The notes beneath the pieces are model-generated. The model saw nothing but the letters and a program-made list of their open reading frames with translations. It made no database searches and had not been told where the DNA came from. A DNA stretch of 64,000 bases from Mycolicibacterium goodii (lineage in GTDB: Bacteria; Actinomycetota; Actinomycetes; Mycobacteriales; Mycobacteriaceae), in assembly GCF_022370755.2 (NCBI RefSeq), contig NZ_CP092364.2, forward strand, positions 5,022,001-5,086,000, given 5' to 3'. A program made the position numbers and the translations under genes. Within the stretch, counting starts at the first letter, position 1, and each line of letters opens with the position of its first letter. Below are positions 34,520 to 44,915 of this stretch, in pieces.

Positions 34520-35554
34520 ATGGCCAAACCCCCGTTGTCGATGAAACCCACTGGCTGGTTCCAGGTCGCCTGGTCCGATCAGGTCGGCCGCGGCGGCGTG
34601 CACGCCATGAAGTACTTCGGCGAGGAGATGGTGGCCTGGCGGTCGGAGTCCGGGCAGGTGACCGTCATGAACGCCTACTGCGAACACCTCGGGGCACATC
34701 TCGGGTTCGGCGGGAAGGTCGTCGGCGAGGTCATCCAGTGCCCCTTCCACGGCTGGCAGTGGAACGCCGATGGGCGCAACGTCTGCATCCCGTACCAGGA
34801 TCGGCCCAACCGCGGCCGCAGGATGAAGACCTACCCGGTGGTCGAGCGCAACGAGGCCATCTACATCTGGCACGACCCGCTGGGCCGGGCGCCGTTCTTC
34901 GACGCGCCCGACGTATTCGCCTCGTTCGGCGACGGCAGCAGCGCCGCCGACTACTACCCCCAGCAGCGGCTCTATCGCGAAGCGCTGGAACTGCATCCAC
35001 AGTACGTACTCGAAAATGGCGTCGACTTCGCGCATTTCAAGTACGTGCACCAGACGCCGATCGTGCCCGTGTTCACCCGGCACGACTTCGCCGAGCCGGT
35101 CTCCTACGTCGACTTCACCATCACCTTCGAGGGCGACGAGAACCAGGCCATCGACGAGGTCAACAGCGGTGTCGAGGCCATCAACGGCGGCTTGGGCATC
35201 GCGGTGACCAAGAGCTGGGGCATGATCGACAACCGCACGATCTCGGCGGTCACCCCGGTCGACGAGTCCACCTCGGATGTGCGGTTCATGGTCTACATCG
35301 GCCGCACCCCGGGCCGCGACGACGAGCGCGCCGCCGCGAGGGCCGCCGAGTTCGGCCGGGAAGTGATCCGCCAGTTCACCCAGGACATCCACATCTGGTC
35401 GCACCAGCGCTACTCCGACCCGCCCGCGCTGGCGACCGCCGAGTACGAGGGCTTCACCGCAATTCGCAAGTGGGCCATGCAGTTCTACACCGACGGGCGG
35501 GGCGGCAGCGCCGCCGATCTTGCATCGATCGAACAGAAGGGCACGCACACATGA
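34520..35554 (+). CDS. Rieske non-haem iron oxygenase (KshA-like)
   Basis: The product has 344 residues. The Rieske [2Fe-2S] centre is formed by C54, H56, C74 and H77 (CEHLGAH, CPFHGW). The mononuclear iron site lies in ENGVDFAHFKYVHQ with H172 and H177. The arrangement resembles the oxygenase part of 3-ketosteroid 9-alpha-hydroxylase and related hydroxylases. GGGAGG at 34504-34509 supports the ATG at 34520. It is coupled to a dehydrogenase by a 4-nt overlap. The substrate is unknown; a sterol or polycyclic compound is possible. A reductase component is not adjacent. Confidence 0.9.
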   Translation: MAKPPLSMKPTGWFQVAWSDQVGRGGVHAMKYFGEEMVAWRSESGQVTVMNAYCEHLGAHLGFGGKVVGEVIQCPFHGWQWNADGRNVCIPYQDRPNRGRRMKTYPVVERNEAIYIWHDPLGRAPFFDAPDVFASFGDGSSAADYYPQQRLYREALELHPQYVLENGVDFAHFKYVHQTPIVPVFTRHDFAEPVSYVDFTITFEGDENQAIDEVNSGVEAINGGLGIAVTKSWGMIDNRTISAVTPVDESTSDVRFMVYIGRTPGRDDERAAARAAEFGREVIRQFTQDIHIWSHQRYSDPPALATAEYEGFTAIRKWAMQFYTDGRGGSAADLASIEQKGTHT

Positions 35555-36630
35555 GCGCACCGATCCGCGTCTTCCAGGTGGCCACCGGCAACGTCGGCAC
35601 GGAGATGATCAAGCGTCTGCAGCACCGCCCCGATCTGGAGCTCGTCGGATTACATTGCTACACAGCCGAAAAGGTCGGTCGCGACGCGGGTGAGATCGCC
35701 GGGATCGGACCGATCGGGGTGACGGCCACCGGCACGGTCGACGAGATCATCTCCGCCAAGCCGGATGTGCTCACCTTCCACGGTGTGTTCCCCGACGAGG
35801 ATCTCTACGTGCGCGTGCTCGAAGCGGGTATCGACATCGTCACCACCGCGGACTGGATCACCGGGTGGCACCGCGACACCAACCACCCGCACCCGTCGGG
35901 GAGACCGGTCACCCAGGTGCTGGCGGAAGCGGCCGCACGTGGTGGTTCCACCTTCTACGGCACCGGCATGAACCCCGGGCTCAACCAGATCCTCGGCGTG
36001 GTGTGCTCGGCCGATGTCGCCGAGATCGAGAACGTCACCACCATCGAATCCGTCGACGTGTCATGCCATCACAGCAGGGACACCTGGATCGAGGTGGGTT
36101 ACGGGCTGCCGGTCGACGACCCCTCGATCCCGGGCAAGCTCGAGAAGTACACCCGCGTCTTCGCCGACAGCGTGCTGCTGATGGCCGACTGCTTCGGCGT
36201 CGAACTCGACGAGGTGAGGTTCAGCGCCGAACTCGGCGCATGCACCAAGGACGTCGATCTGGGCTGGTACCAGTTGCCCAAGGGATCATTGGGCGGCAAC
36301 TACATCAAGTACCAGGGCATGGTCGACGGAGTTCCGCGCATCGAGACGCACCTCGAATGGCAGATGACCCCGCACACCGATCCGCATTGGGACATCAAGG
36401 GCTGCTACATCACTCAGATCAAGGGTGATCCGTGCGTCTACAACAAGCACATGATCTTCCCGAAACCGGGTGTGGACCTGTCTGATCCGGATTCGTTCGC
36501 CTCGATCGGCATGACCGTGACCGGGCTGCCCGCACTCAACGCCATCGCATCTGTCGTCGCCGCACCGCCCGGACTGCTCACGAGTGCCGACGTCCCACTG
36601 CGCGGTTTCGCCGGCCGCTTCGCCATCTAG
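35551..36630 (+). CDS. NAD(P)-dependent dehydrogenase, dihydrodipicolinate reductase-like
   Basis: The product is 359 residues with an N-terminal Rossmann fold (RVFQVATGNVGTEMIKRL) and a C-terminal domain like the dihydrodipicolinate reductase and 2,4-diaminopentanoate dehydrogenase group. Mycobacteria carry many such paralogues with unassigned substrates. The ATG overlaps the stop of the Rieske gene, so the two proteins probably act on consecutive steps of one pathway controlled by the divergent TetR. A bidirectional hairpin terminator follows. Confidence 0.85.
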   Translation: MSAPIRVFQVATGNVGTEMIKRLQHRPDLELVGLHCYTAEKVGRDAGEIAGIGPIGVTATGTVDEIISAKPDVLTFHGVFPDEDLYVRVLEAGIDIVTTADWITGWHRDTNHPHPSGRPVTQVLAEAAARGGSTFYGTGMNPGLNQILGVVCSADVAEIENVTTIESVDVSCHHSRDTWIEVGYGLPVDDPSIPGKLEKYTRVFADSVLLMADCFGVELDEVRFSAELGACTKDVDLGWYQLPKGSLGGNYIKYQGMVDGVPRIETHLEWQMTPHTDPHWDIKGCYITQIKGDPCVYNKHMIFPKPGVDLSDPDSFASIGMTVTGLPALNAIASVVAAPPGLLTSADVPLRGFAGRFAI

Positions 36631-36638
36631 CGCGAGCA

Positions 36639-36688
36639 GACGCAAAACTGCCCGATTCCTCACGGAAAAGGGCAGTTTCGCGTCTTTT
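36639..36688. terminator. Bidirectional intrinsic terminator between convergent genes
   Basis: The arms GACGCAAAACTGCCC (36639-36653) and GGGCAGTTTCGCGTC (36670-36684) pair over 15 bp with one mismatch around a 16-nt loop. TTTT follows on the plus strand, and the A-rich bases inside give a weak U-run on the minus strand. It lies between the dehydrogenase and clpB stop codons. Such a strong hairpin is unusual in mycobacteria. Confidence 0.7.
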
Positions 36689-36700
36689 CGCGGGGTGAAA

Positions 36701-39247
<2,547 letters not shown>

Positions 39248-39292
39248 GACACCTCCCTTTGTTCGCTAGGAAAAATGCTTGTCCTGTTGTTT

Positions 39293-39325
39293 AACGTCGT
39301 CAAGGTTGAGTCTGTTCCGCTCAAC
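39293..39325 (-). promoter_or_regulatory. clpB control region: SigH-type promoter within an HspR HAIR element
   Basis: GTTGAGT-N7-GCTCAAC (39305-39325) differs by one base per arm from the HspR-bound HAIR consensus CTTGAGT-N7-ACTCAAG. On the clpB strand, GGAACA (39318-39313) and GTT (39295-39293) are separated by 17 nt, matching the SigH/SigE-type consensus GGAAYA-N16-18-GTT. The -35 of that promoter lies inside the HAIR spacer, so HspR would occlude it directly. Confidence 0.7.
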
Positions 39326-39399
39326 TTTAACCAATTTTCCGAGACAACCGTCCGCGGGGCGCGCCGACCGGCAACACCGCAGCTATCGGGGCCAGGGGC

Positions 39400-39405
39400 T
39401 ACCGT
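39400..39405 (+). promoter_or_regulatory. -10 box TACCGT, leaderless CYTH gene start
   Basis: TACCGT ends 6 nt before the ATG at 39412 with no ribosome binding site between. Confidence 0.35.
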
Positions 39406-39411
39406 CTATCC

Positions 39412-40035
39412 ATGTCCGAATCCGGCATCGGAGATTTCGAGTTCGAACGGAAGTTCTACGTCCGCGAACTGCCTGCCGTCGCGGCCTCGGATCCCTCGCC
39501 GACCCTGATCGTGCAGGCGTATCTGTTCGCAGCCGACGGCTACGCGGTGCGCATCCGCATCCAGCAACCCGCCCCTGGCGACCTCAGCGCGGACCTCGAC
39601 GCCTTCCTGCAGGATCTGCACGACGAGTCGATCGGCACCATGACGGCCAAGGGCCCGGCCGTCGGCGGCACGCGCTACGAGGCCGAACGCCAACTCGACC
39701 CACTGGTCGCCGCGGAGATCGTGCGCCGCGCCGACCACGTGGTGGCCAAGATCCGGTACTCGATCTGGCTCGGCGAGGACGGCTGGATCATCGACCACTT
39801 CCTCGGCGACAACTCTCCCCTGGTGCTCTCCGAGGTCGAACGCGGCGGGCCCGTGGTCGACCTCGCCATCCCCGCCTTCTGCGTGTCCGAGGTGTCCGAG
39901 GACGACCGGTTCCGCAACGAGTACCTGGCGTTCCAGCCGTTCGGCGCCTGGGCGGAGGCGTACCGGCAGGAGCTCGAGCGGAAGGGCCCCGTGTTCGTCG
40001 GCACCCTCGGCGAGAACCGGTTCGAGGACTGCTGA
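39412..40035 (+). CDS. CYTH domain protein (triphosphate tunnel metalloenzyme)
   Basis: The product is 207 residues. It starts with the CYTH signature ExExK (EFERKF at 10-15) and continues with alternating basic and acidic strands such as GYAVRIRIQQ, TMTAKGPAV, VAKIRYSIWLG and WIIDHFLG, which build the tunnel that binds triphosphate and divalent metal. Family members include adenylyl cyclase CyaB, thiamine triphosphatase and inorganic triphosphatases. The substrate here is not known. No CHAD domain follows. Confidence 0.85.
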   Translation: MSESGIGDFEFERKFYVRELPAVAASDPSPTLIVQAYLFAADGYAVRIRIQQPAPGDLSADLDAFLQDLHDESIGTMTAKGPAVGGTRYEAERQLDPLVAAEIVRRADHVVAKIRYSIWLGEDGWIIDHFLGDNSPLVLSEVERGGPVVDLAIPAFCVSEVSEDDRFRNEYLAFQPFGAWAEAYRQELERKGPVFVGTLGENRFEDC

Positions 40036-40315
40036 ATTCCCTGGAGCGTTGGTGGTTTCCGGCACGGGCCCACCTTCCCGACCCTGCCGAGATCCGGGAT
40101 GCTGCCCTGCAGGTCAGGTCCGAGCCGCGGATCCGGCTGCGGCTCAACACCATCGCGACGAGATTTTCGCGCGCGGCGGGCCGGCCCATGCCGCCGACGC
40201 GGTCGAGGACGTCGCGGTAGGGCGCTGGTAGAGCGTCGGCAGAAGCCGCATTGTGGTACTGCCGGTGCCGCGCCGTGCAGCAGATCAACGCGTTGCCGGT
40301 GTTAGGTTCACCGGC
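40036..40315. other. 280-bp gap, mostly non-coding
   Basis: No complete gene was recognised. The plus-strand frame from about 40041 to 40220 stays open with fairly high GC at third positions (LERWWFPARAHLPDP...LRLNTIATRF) but has no ATG, GTG or TTG start of its own, so it could be a decayed coding remnant. The end of the gap holds the GAP-family promoter. Confidence 0.3.
40295..40315 (+). promoter_or_regulatory. -10 box inside a 7-7-7 inverted repeat before the GAP-family gene
   Basis: GCCGGTG (40295-40301) and CACCGGC (40309-40315) are perfect inverted repeats, and the spacer holds TAGGTT (40303-40308), a good -10, 7 nt before the ATG at 40316. The gene is therefore probably leaderless, and a protein bound to the repeat would cover the -10. 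Confidence 0.45.
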
Positions 40316-40984
40316 ATGACTGGCATCTGGGGCTCGGTCCTGACGGAGTTGATCCCGTTGGCCATGGTGGTGGCCCTCTCGCCGCTGTCGATCATCCCCG
40401 CGGTGCTGGTGTTGCAGACCCCGCGGCCCCGTCCGACCGGGCTGGCGTTCCTGGGCGGCTGGCTGCTGGGGATGGCCGCGCTGACCGCGTTGTTCATCGG
40501 CGTCTCGAATTTGTTCGGCCAGCTCGACAAACCGCCCGTATGGGCATCATGGCTGCGCGTCGTGCTCGGCACGGCGCTGATCGTCCTCGGCGTGTACCGC
40601 TGGCTCAACCGCGCCAAGGCCGCCCACAGCCCCAAGTGGATACAGAGCATGGGCAAGCTCACGCCGCCGCGCGCAGGCGTCACCGGGGTCGCTCTCACCG
40701 TCGTGAACCCCAAGGTGCTGTTCATCTGTGCCGCAGCCGGTTTGGCGATCGGCAGCGCAGGTCTCGGGCAGCCGCAGGTGTGGGCGGCGGCCATCTGGTT
40801 CGTGGTGTTCGCGTCGTCGACGGTGGCGCTTCCGATCCTGGCGTATGCCGCGTCGGGCGACAAACTCGATCCCGGCCTCGCCCGGTTGCGTGAGTGGATG
40901 GAGCGCAAACATGCGGTGCTGGTGGCCGCAATCCTGGTGGTCATCGGTCTGCTGGTCCTCTACAAGGGACTGCACGCCCTGTAG
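40316..40984 (+). CDS. GAP/Sap family integral membrane protein (LysE-like)
   Basis: The product has 222 residues with six predicted TM helices and a short basic loop (NRAKAAHSPKWIQSM) in the middle. It resembles the GAP family of mycobacterial membrane proteins, named for Gap and Sap, which assist surface delivery of glycopeptidolipids and sulfolipid-1, and which are distant relatives of LysE exporters. The hydrophobic block VALTVVNPKVLFICAAAGLAIG is typical. Which lipid or solute is handled here is unknown. Confidence 0.78.
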   Translation: MTGIWGSVLTELIPLAMVVALSPLSIIPAVLVLQTPRPRPTGLAFLGGWLLGMAALTALFIGVSNLFGQLDKPPVWASWLRVVLGTALIVLGVYRWLNRAKAAHSPKWIQSMGKLTPPRAGVTGVALTVVNPKVLFICAAAGLAIGSAGLGQPQVWAAAIWFVVFASSTVALPILAYAASGDKLDPGLARLREWMERKHAVLVAAILVVIGLLVLYKGLHAL

Positions 40985-41055
40985 GAGGCGGTGCCGGGAC
41001 ATGTGGGCGCGTCCACCGGCCGGTTTGCTCCGCGTCGAGCGCTTCGACACCGCGC

Positions 41056-41685
41056 CTACAGCTCGGGCAGACCCAACTCTTCGGAAGAGGCGGTGAGGTA
41101 GCGCGTCACGGTCGGCGCGATCAACCGCACCACGTCCTCGGCGGGAAGCGTCGCCAGCGGCGGCACCTCCATCACGTAACGCAGCATCGCGGTCCCGACG
41201 AGGTTGGACCCCGCGAGCATCGCGCGCAGCCGTGCCTGCTCCCCTCCCCCGAGGACCGCGGAGATCGCGGTCAGCACGTAGTCCCGCATGAAGGTGCGGA
41301 ACGCCTCGTGGGCGTCGGTGTTGGACGTCGCGGCGACCAGCATCGCCCGAATGCTGGCCGCGGTCTCGGGTGATTCCCAGATCTTCAGGTAGGTGGTGAC
41401 CATCCGGATGCCGACGTCCTCGGGCGGCCCCTCGATGGCGCCGAGCAGGATGTCCGGGTCGAGGATCAGCCGCAGCGACTCCCGGAACAGGTCGGCTTTC
41501 GACCCGAACAGGTAGAGCACCATCGCAGGGTCGACGCCGGCGTCGGCCGCGATCGCGCGCAGAGTCGTCTTGTCGTACCCCTGTTGCGCGAACCGCTGCT
41601 TGGCCGCCGCGAGCACCGCGTCCCTGGACACCGGATCGCCCTGGCGGCGCCCGCGTCTACCTGGTGTTTTTCGTGGGGGCGGCAC
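41056..41685 (-). CDS. TetR family repressor of the divergent membrane protein
   Basis: The product is 209 residues. The HTH is SRDAVLAAAKQRFAQQGYDK followed by TTLRAIAADAGVDPAMVLYLFGSK, typical of TetR. A 20-bp palindrome (41700-41719) just upstream overlaps the -35 of the divergent gene, so it probably represses that gene and may repress itself. The ligand is unknown; neighbours suggest an efflux role. Confidence 0.87.
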   Translation of the reverse strand: MPPPRKTPGRRGRRQGDPVSRDAVLAAAKQRFAQQGYDKTTLRAIAADAGVDPAMVLYLFGSKADLFRESLRLILDPDILLGAIEGPPEDVGIRMVTTYLKIWESPETAASIRAMLVAATSNTDAHEAFRTFMRDYVLTAISAVLGGGEQARLRAMLAGSNLVGTAMLRYVMEVPPLATLPAEDVVRLIAPTVTRYLTASSEELGLPEL

Positions 41686-41699
41686 TACGCGACCTTAAC

Positions 41700-41741
41700 A
41701 TTTCAATGACCGTTGAAATATGTGCACAACAGGGCTACGCT
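41700..41741 (+). promoter_or_regulatory. SigA promoter with TetR palindrome over its -35
   Basis: The palindrome ATTTCAA-N6-TTGAAAT occupies 41700-41719. Its right arm contains TTGAAA (41713-41718) as a -35, then a 17-nt spacer and TACGCT (41736-41741) as the -10, an excellent housekeeping promoter. The repressor would block RNA polymerase at the -35. Confidence 0.65.
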
Positions 41742-41782
41742 CGCGGCATCAGGAATTCAACGTCAGATGAAAAGGTTGCGTC

Positions 41783-42787
41783 ATGACCACCGCCACCGTC
41801 CCAGCCCAACACGCGGCGCCCACCCACGAATCGCCGGCTGCCGCGCGTGCGGCCGGCATTGTCGTCGTGCTCACCATCGCGATCGCCGTCGTCGCGATCG
41901 CGTTCGCGCTGCCCGCCGCGCGGTCCAAACCGACCGATGTGCCCATCGGCATCGCCGGGCCGCAGGCAGCGACCAGCCAGGTCGCCGAACGTCTCGAACA
42001 ACAGGCGCCCGGTGCATTCGCGGTCACCTACTACCCGGGTGAGGAGGCGTTACGTGAGGCCATCCTCAATCGGAACGTGTACGGCGGCATCGCATTCGGG
42101 CCGGGCGGGCCGGCGTTGCTCACCGCAGGCGGTGCAAGCCCGGCCATCGCACAACTGCTCACGCAGATCGGGTCGGGGATCTCCGCGCAAACCGGGATCC
42201 CGTTGCGCACGGAAGACCTGGCCCCGCCCACCTCGGGTGACCCGCGCGGCACCGGCTTGGCCGCATCCGCGCTGCCCATCACGCTGGCCGGACTGCTGCC
42301 CGCCATCGCGCTTGTGCTGGCGCTCAAACACGAGGTGTGGACGAGGTTGATCGCGATGGTGGTGTTCGCCGGGGTGGCCGGCGTGACGATCGCCGCACTC
42401 CTGCGGTACGTGTTCGGTTCGATCGAGGCCAACTTCTGGGGCGTCTCGGCCGGACTGGCGTTGGGTGTCGCCGCGGCGGGCCTGGCGATGCTGGGCCTCG
42501 GCTCGCTGTTCGGCCGCCTCGGATTGAGCCTGGGTGCAGCACTCGCCGTGCTGATCGGCAATCCGCTGTCGGGGCTCACCTCGGCGCCGGAGATGCTGCC
42601 CGCGGGCTGGGGCGCGTTCGGTCAATTCCTACCGCAGGGAGCCAACGCCACCTTGCTGCGGTCCACCGCCCACTTCGGTGGCGCGGGGGCCACAGCCGCG
42701 ATCATCGTGCTGAGCTGCTGGGCCGCCGTCGGCGTATCGATGGTGGTCATCGCGGCTCTGCGGCAGGCCCGGTCCACCCGCGCATAA
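41783..42787 (+). CDS. YhgE/Pip-like membrane protein (ABC-2 permease-like)
   Basis: The product is 334 residues: one N-terminal TM helix (about 24-46), an extracytoplasmic domain of about 120 residues, then five or six TM helices. This matches the plan of YhgE/Pip-type and ABC-2 membrane proteins often paired with TetR regulators. No ATPase subunit is adjacent. AAAAGG about 8 nt upstream is the ribosome binding site. A role in drug or lipid export is inferred from the divergent TetR gene and the architecture only. Confidence 0.72.
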   Translation: MTTATVPAQHAAPTHESPAAARAAGIVVVLTIAIAVVAIAFALPAARSKPTDVPIGIAGPQAATSQVAERLEQQAPGAFAVTYYPGEEALREAILNRNVYGGIAFGPGGPALLTAGGASPAIAQLLTQIGSGISAQTGIPLRTEDLAPPTSGDPRGTGLAASALPITLAGLLPAIALVLALKHEVWTRLIAMVVFAGVAGVTIAALLRYVFGSIEANFWGVSAGLALGVAAAGLAMLGLGSLFGRLGLSLGAALAVLIGNPLSGLTSAPEMLPAGWGAFGQFLPQGANATLLRSTAHFGGAGATAAIIVLSCWAAVGVSMVVIAALRQARSTRA

Positions 42788-42790
42788 AAT
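42785..42790 (+). promoter_or_regulatory. -10 box TAAAAT, leaderless flavohaemoglobin start
   Basis: TAAAAT overlaps the stop codon of the upstream gene and ends 8 nt before the GTG at 42799. It supports that GTG over longer frames. Confidence 0.45.
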
Positions 42791-42798
42791 GCTCCGGC

Positions 42799-43968
42799 GT
42801 GGGCCTCGAAGACCGTGAATCGCTGCAAGTGCTGCGTGCTGCAGTCGACCCGGCCAACGATTCGGACCCGCTGATCCGAGACTTCTACACCAGTTGGTTC
42901 GCGACCGACCTCTCTGTCCGTGACCTGTTCCCGCCTGATATGGGCGAGCAGCGTCGGGTCTTCGCGCATGCGTTGACCTGGCTGTTCGGGGAACTGGTGG
43001 CGCAGCGGGCCGAGGAGCCGGTGAAGTTCCTCGCCCAGCTGGGCCGAGATCACCGCAAATACGGTGTGACGCAACAACATTACGACAGCATGCACAGCGC
43101 GCTCTACGGCGCGCTGCACGCCCGACTGGCCGACCGGTGGACCGAACGGCTCGCCGACGCGGCGCACGACGCGGTCTCCTTGTTCATCGGGGTGATGCGC
43201 GGGGCGGCCGACGCCGAAGAGTCGCCCGCCTACTGCGACGGCACAGTCGTCGAAACCCACCGGCTCACGCGCGACGTGTCGGTGATCCGGCTGCAGCTGG
43301 ACCAGCCGCTCTTCTACCATCCGGGCCAGTACGTCACCGTCCAGGTGCCGCAGTGGCCCCGACGCTGGCGTTACCTGAGCCCGGCCATCCCGTCGGACCG
43401 GTCGGGCGCCATCGAGTTCCACGTCCGGTCGGTCACCGGCGGGATGGTCAGCACCGCGATCGTCAACGAGACTCGGCGGGGAGACCGGTGGCGGGTGTCC
43501 AGCCCCCACGGTGCTCTGGAGGTCAACCGCAACGGCGAGGACGTGCTGATGGTCGCGGGCAGCACCGGGCTGGCACCGATGCGCGCGCTGATCATGGACA
43601 TGACGCTGCACGGCGACAACCCGCGCGTGCACCTGTTCTTCGGCGGACGCTTCCCGTGCGACCTCTACGATCTCAAAACCTTGTGGACGATCGCGTCGAC
43701 GAATCCGTGGCTGTCGGTGACGCCCGTGTCCGAGTACAGCACCGATCCGCCATGGGCACGTGACTACCCCGATCCCACACCCCCGCGCGGCCTGCACGTC
43801 CGTCAGACCGGGACGCTCGCGGACGTCGTGACCCGCTACGGAAACTGGGGCGACCGCCAGATCCTCATCTGCGGCGGCCCGGAGATGGTCGAGACCACCA
43901 AGGCCGCCCTGATCGCCAAGGGCGCACCGCCAGAACGCATTCAGCATGATCCGCTGTCGGCGCGGTGA
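42799..43968 (+). CDS. Flavohaemoglobin (mycobacterial type II, Rv0385-like)
   Basis: The product has 389 residues. The globin domain (1-140) has the proximal His85 in LGRDHRKYGV. An FAD domain begins after residue 150 with FYHPGQYVTVQVP and WRYLSPAIP, and an NAD domain follows with MVAGSTGLAPMRALI and ILICGGPEMVETTKAAL. Classical flavohaemoglobins detoxify NO. The mycobacterial type II group at this locus (next to clpB in M. tuberculosis) is reported to have altered haem and FAD pockets and D-lactate dehydrogenase activity. Which activity holds here is not decided by sequence. Confidence 0.9.
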   Translation: MGLEDRESLQVLRAAVDPANDSDPLIRDFYTSWFATDLSVRDLFPPDMGEQRRVFAHALTWLFGELVAQRAEEPVKFLAQLGRDHRKYGVTQQHYDSMHSALYGALHARLADRWTERLADAAHDAVSLFIGVMRGAADAEESPAYCDGTVVETHRLTRDVSVIRLQLDQPLFYHPGQYVTVQVPQWPRRWRYLSPAIPSDRSGAIEFHVRSVTGGMVSTAIVNETRRGDRWRVSSPHGALEVNRNGEDVLMVAGSTGLAPMRALIMDMTLHGDNPRVHLFFGGRFPCDLYDLKTLWTIASTNPWLSVTPVSEYSTDPPWARDYPDPTPPRGLHVRQTGTLADVVTRYGNWGDRQILICGGPEMVETTKAALIAKGAPPERIQHDPLSAR

Positions 43969-44012
43969 ACGGTATCGCAGCTCAGGAAGCACACTCGTGA
44001 CAGACTGATCAG

Positions 44013-44915
44013 ATGGTCGAGTTCCAACCCGTCATCCTGCAGGACCCGGATTCCACGCTGAGGGCCACCTACGTACCCGAAGCCGGCATGATCTGCACGT
44101 CACTGTCCGACGACGGGACGGAGTTCCTGGGCCGGCGCCGCGGACTCGACGCGTACGTCAGCGCCGCGAAGACGATGGGCGTGCCCATCCTCTACCCGTG
44201 GGCAAACCGGTTGGGGGCCAACACCTATACCGCGGAAGGCGCCACGGTGACAGTGACACCGGGCGTTGGCGGCGTGCACCCTGACGAGCACGGATGGCCG
44301 ATCCACGGTGTGCTGGCCGGCAACTCCGGTTGGCTCGTCGACGAGAAAACCGAGAACACACTGGTCGCGAGCCTCGACTGGAGCAGCCAACCCGATCTGC
44401 TCGCGGTGTTCCCCTTCCCGCACACCCTCACCATGGCGATCGCCCTGGCAGACCGCACGCTGATGGTGACGACGACGGTGACGCCAACCACGGCCGCGAC
44501 GGTGCCGCTGAGTTACGGCTACCACCCGTACTTCACGATTACGGGCGTACCGCGGCCGGAATGGCAGATCGAGACACCGTCGATGCGCCGCCTCGCCGTC
44601 GACGACCGCGCCATCCCGACCGGTGACACGTCGCCGTGGGCCGGTGGCACGGAAACACTCGGCGACACGTTCCTGGACCACGGGTTCGACCAGGTCGCCG
44701 CCGGCGCCGTGTTCTCGGTATCGGGCGGAAACCGCCGTATCACAGTCACGTTCGTCAGCGGATACGGATCGGCGCAGATCTTCGCGCCCCTCAACGACGA
44801 GGTGATCTGCTTCGAACCGATGACCGCACCCACCGACGCGCTGCGCCGTGGGACCTACCCGGTGGCCGTACCAGGTAAGCCCGAGACGAGCGTCTTCTCG
44901 ATCACGGTGAGCTGA
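44013..44915 (+). CDS. Aldose 1-epimerase family protein
   Basis: The product has 300 residues with the galactose mutarotase-like beta-sandwich. Conserved pieces include MGVPILYPWANRLG, DEHGWPIHGVLAG (His likely catalytic), LSYGYHPYFTI and ICFEPMTAPTDALRRG (Glu likely catalytic). These enzymes interconvert alpha and beta anomers of hexoses. The gene is monocistronic. Its last 14 bp overlap the convergent acyl-CoA synthetase gene. Confidence 0.87.
   Translation: MVEFQPVILQDPDSTLRATYVPEAGMICTSLSDDGTEFLGRRRGLDAYVSAAKTMGVPILYPWANRLGANTYTAEGATVTVTPGVGGVHPDEHGWPIHGVLAGNSGWLVDEKTENTLVASLDWSSQPDLLAVFPFPHTLTMAIALADRTLMVTTTVTPTTAATVPLSYGYHPYFTITGVPRPEWQIETPSMRRLAVDDRAIPTGDTSPWAGGTETLGDTFLDHGFDQVAAGAVFSVSGGNRRITVTFVSGYGSAQIFAPLNDEVICFEPMTAPTDALRRGTYPVAVPGKPETSVFSITVS

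Noticed and set aside
34195..36630. 811-codon plus-strand frame across the TetR and Rieske genes
   Set aside because: It is a shadow until 35551, where the dehydrogenase starts with ATG overlapping the Rieske stop.
39788..40288. 166-codon minus-strand frame over the CYTH gene end
   Set aside because: Arg/Gly-rich translation typical of antisense frames in GC-rich DNA, with no domain and no promoter or ribosome binding site.
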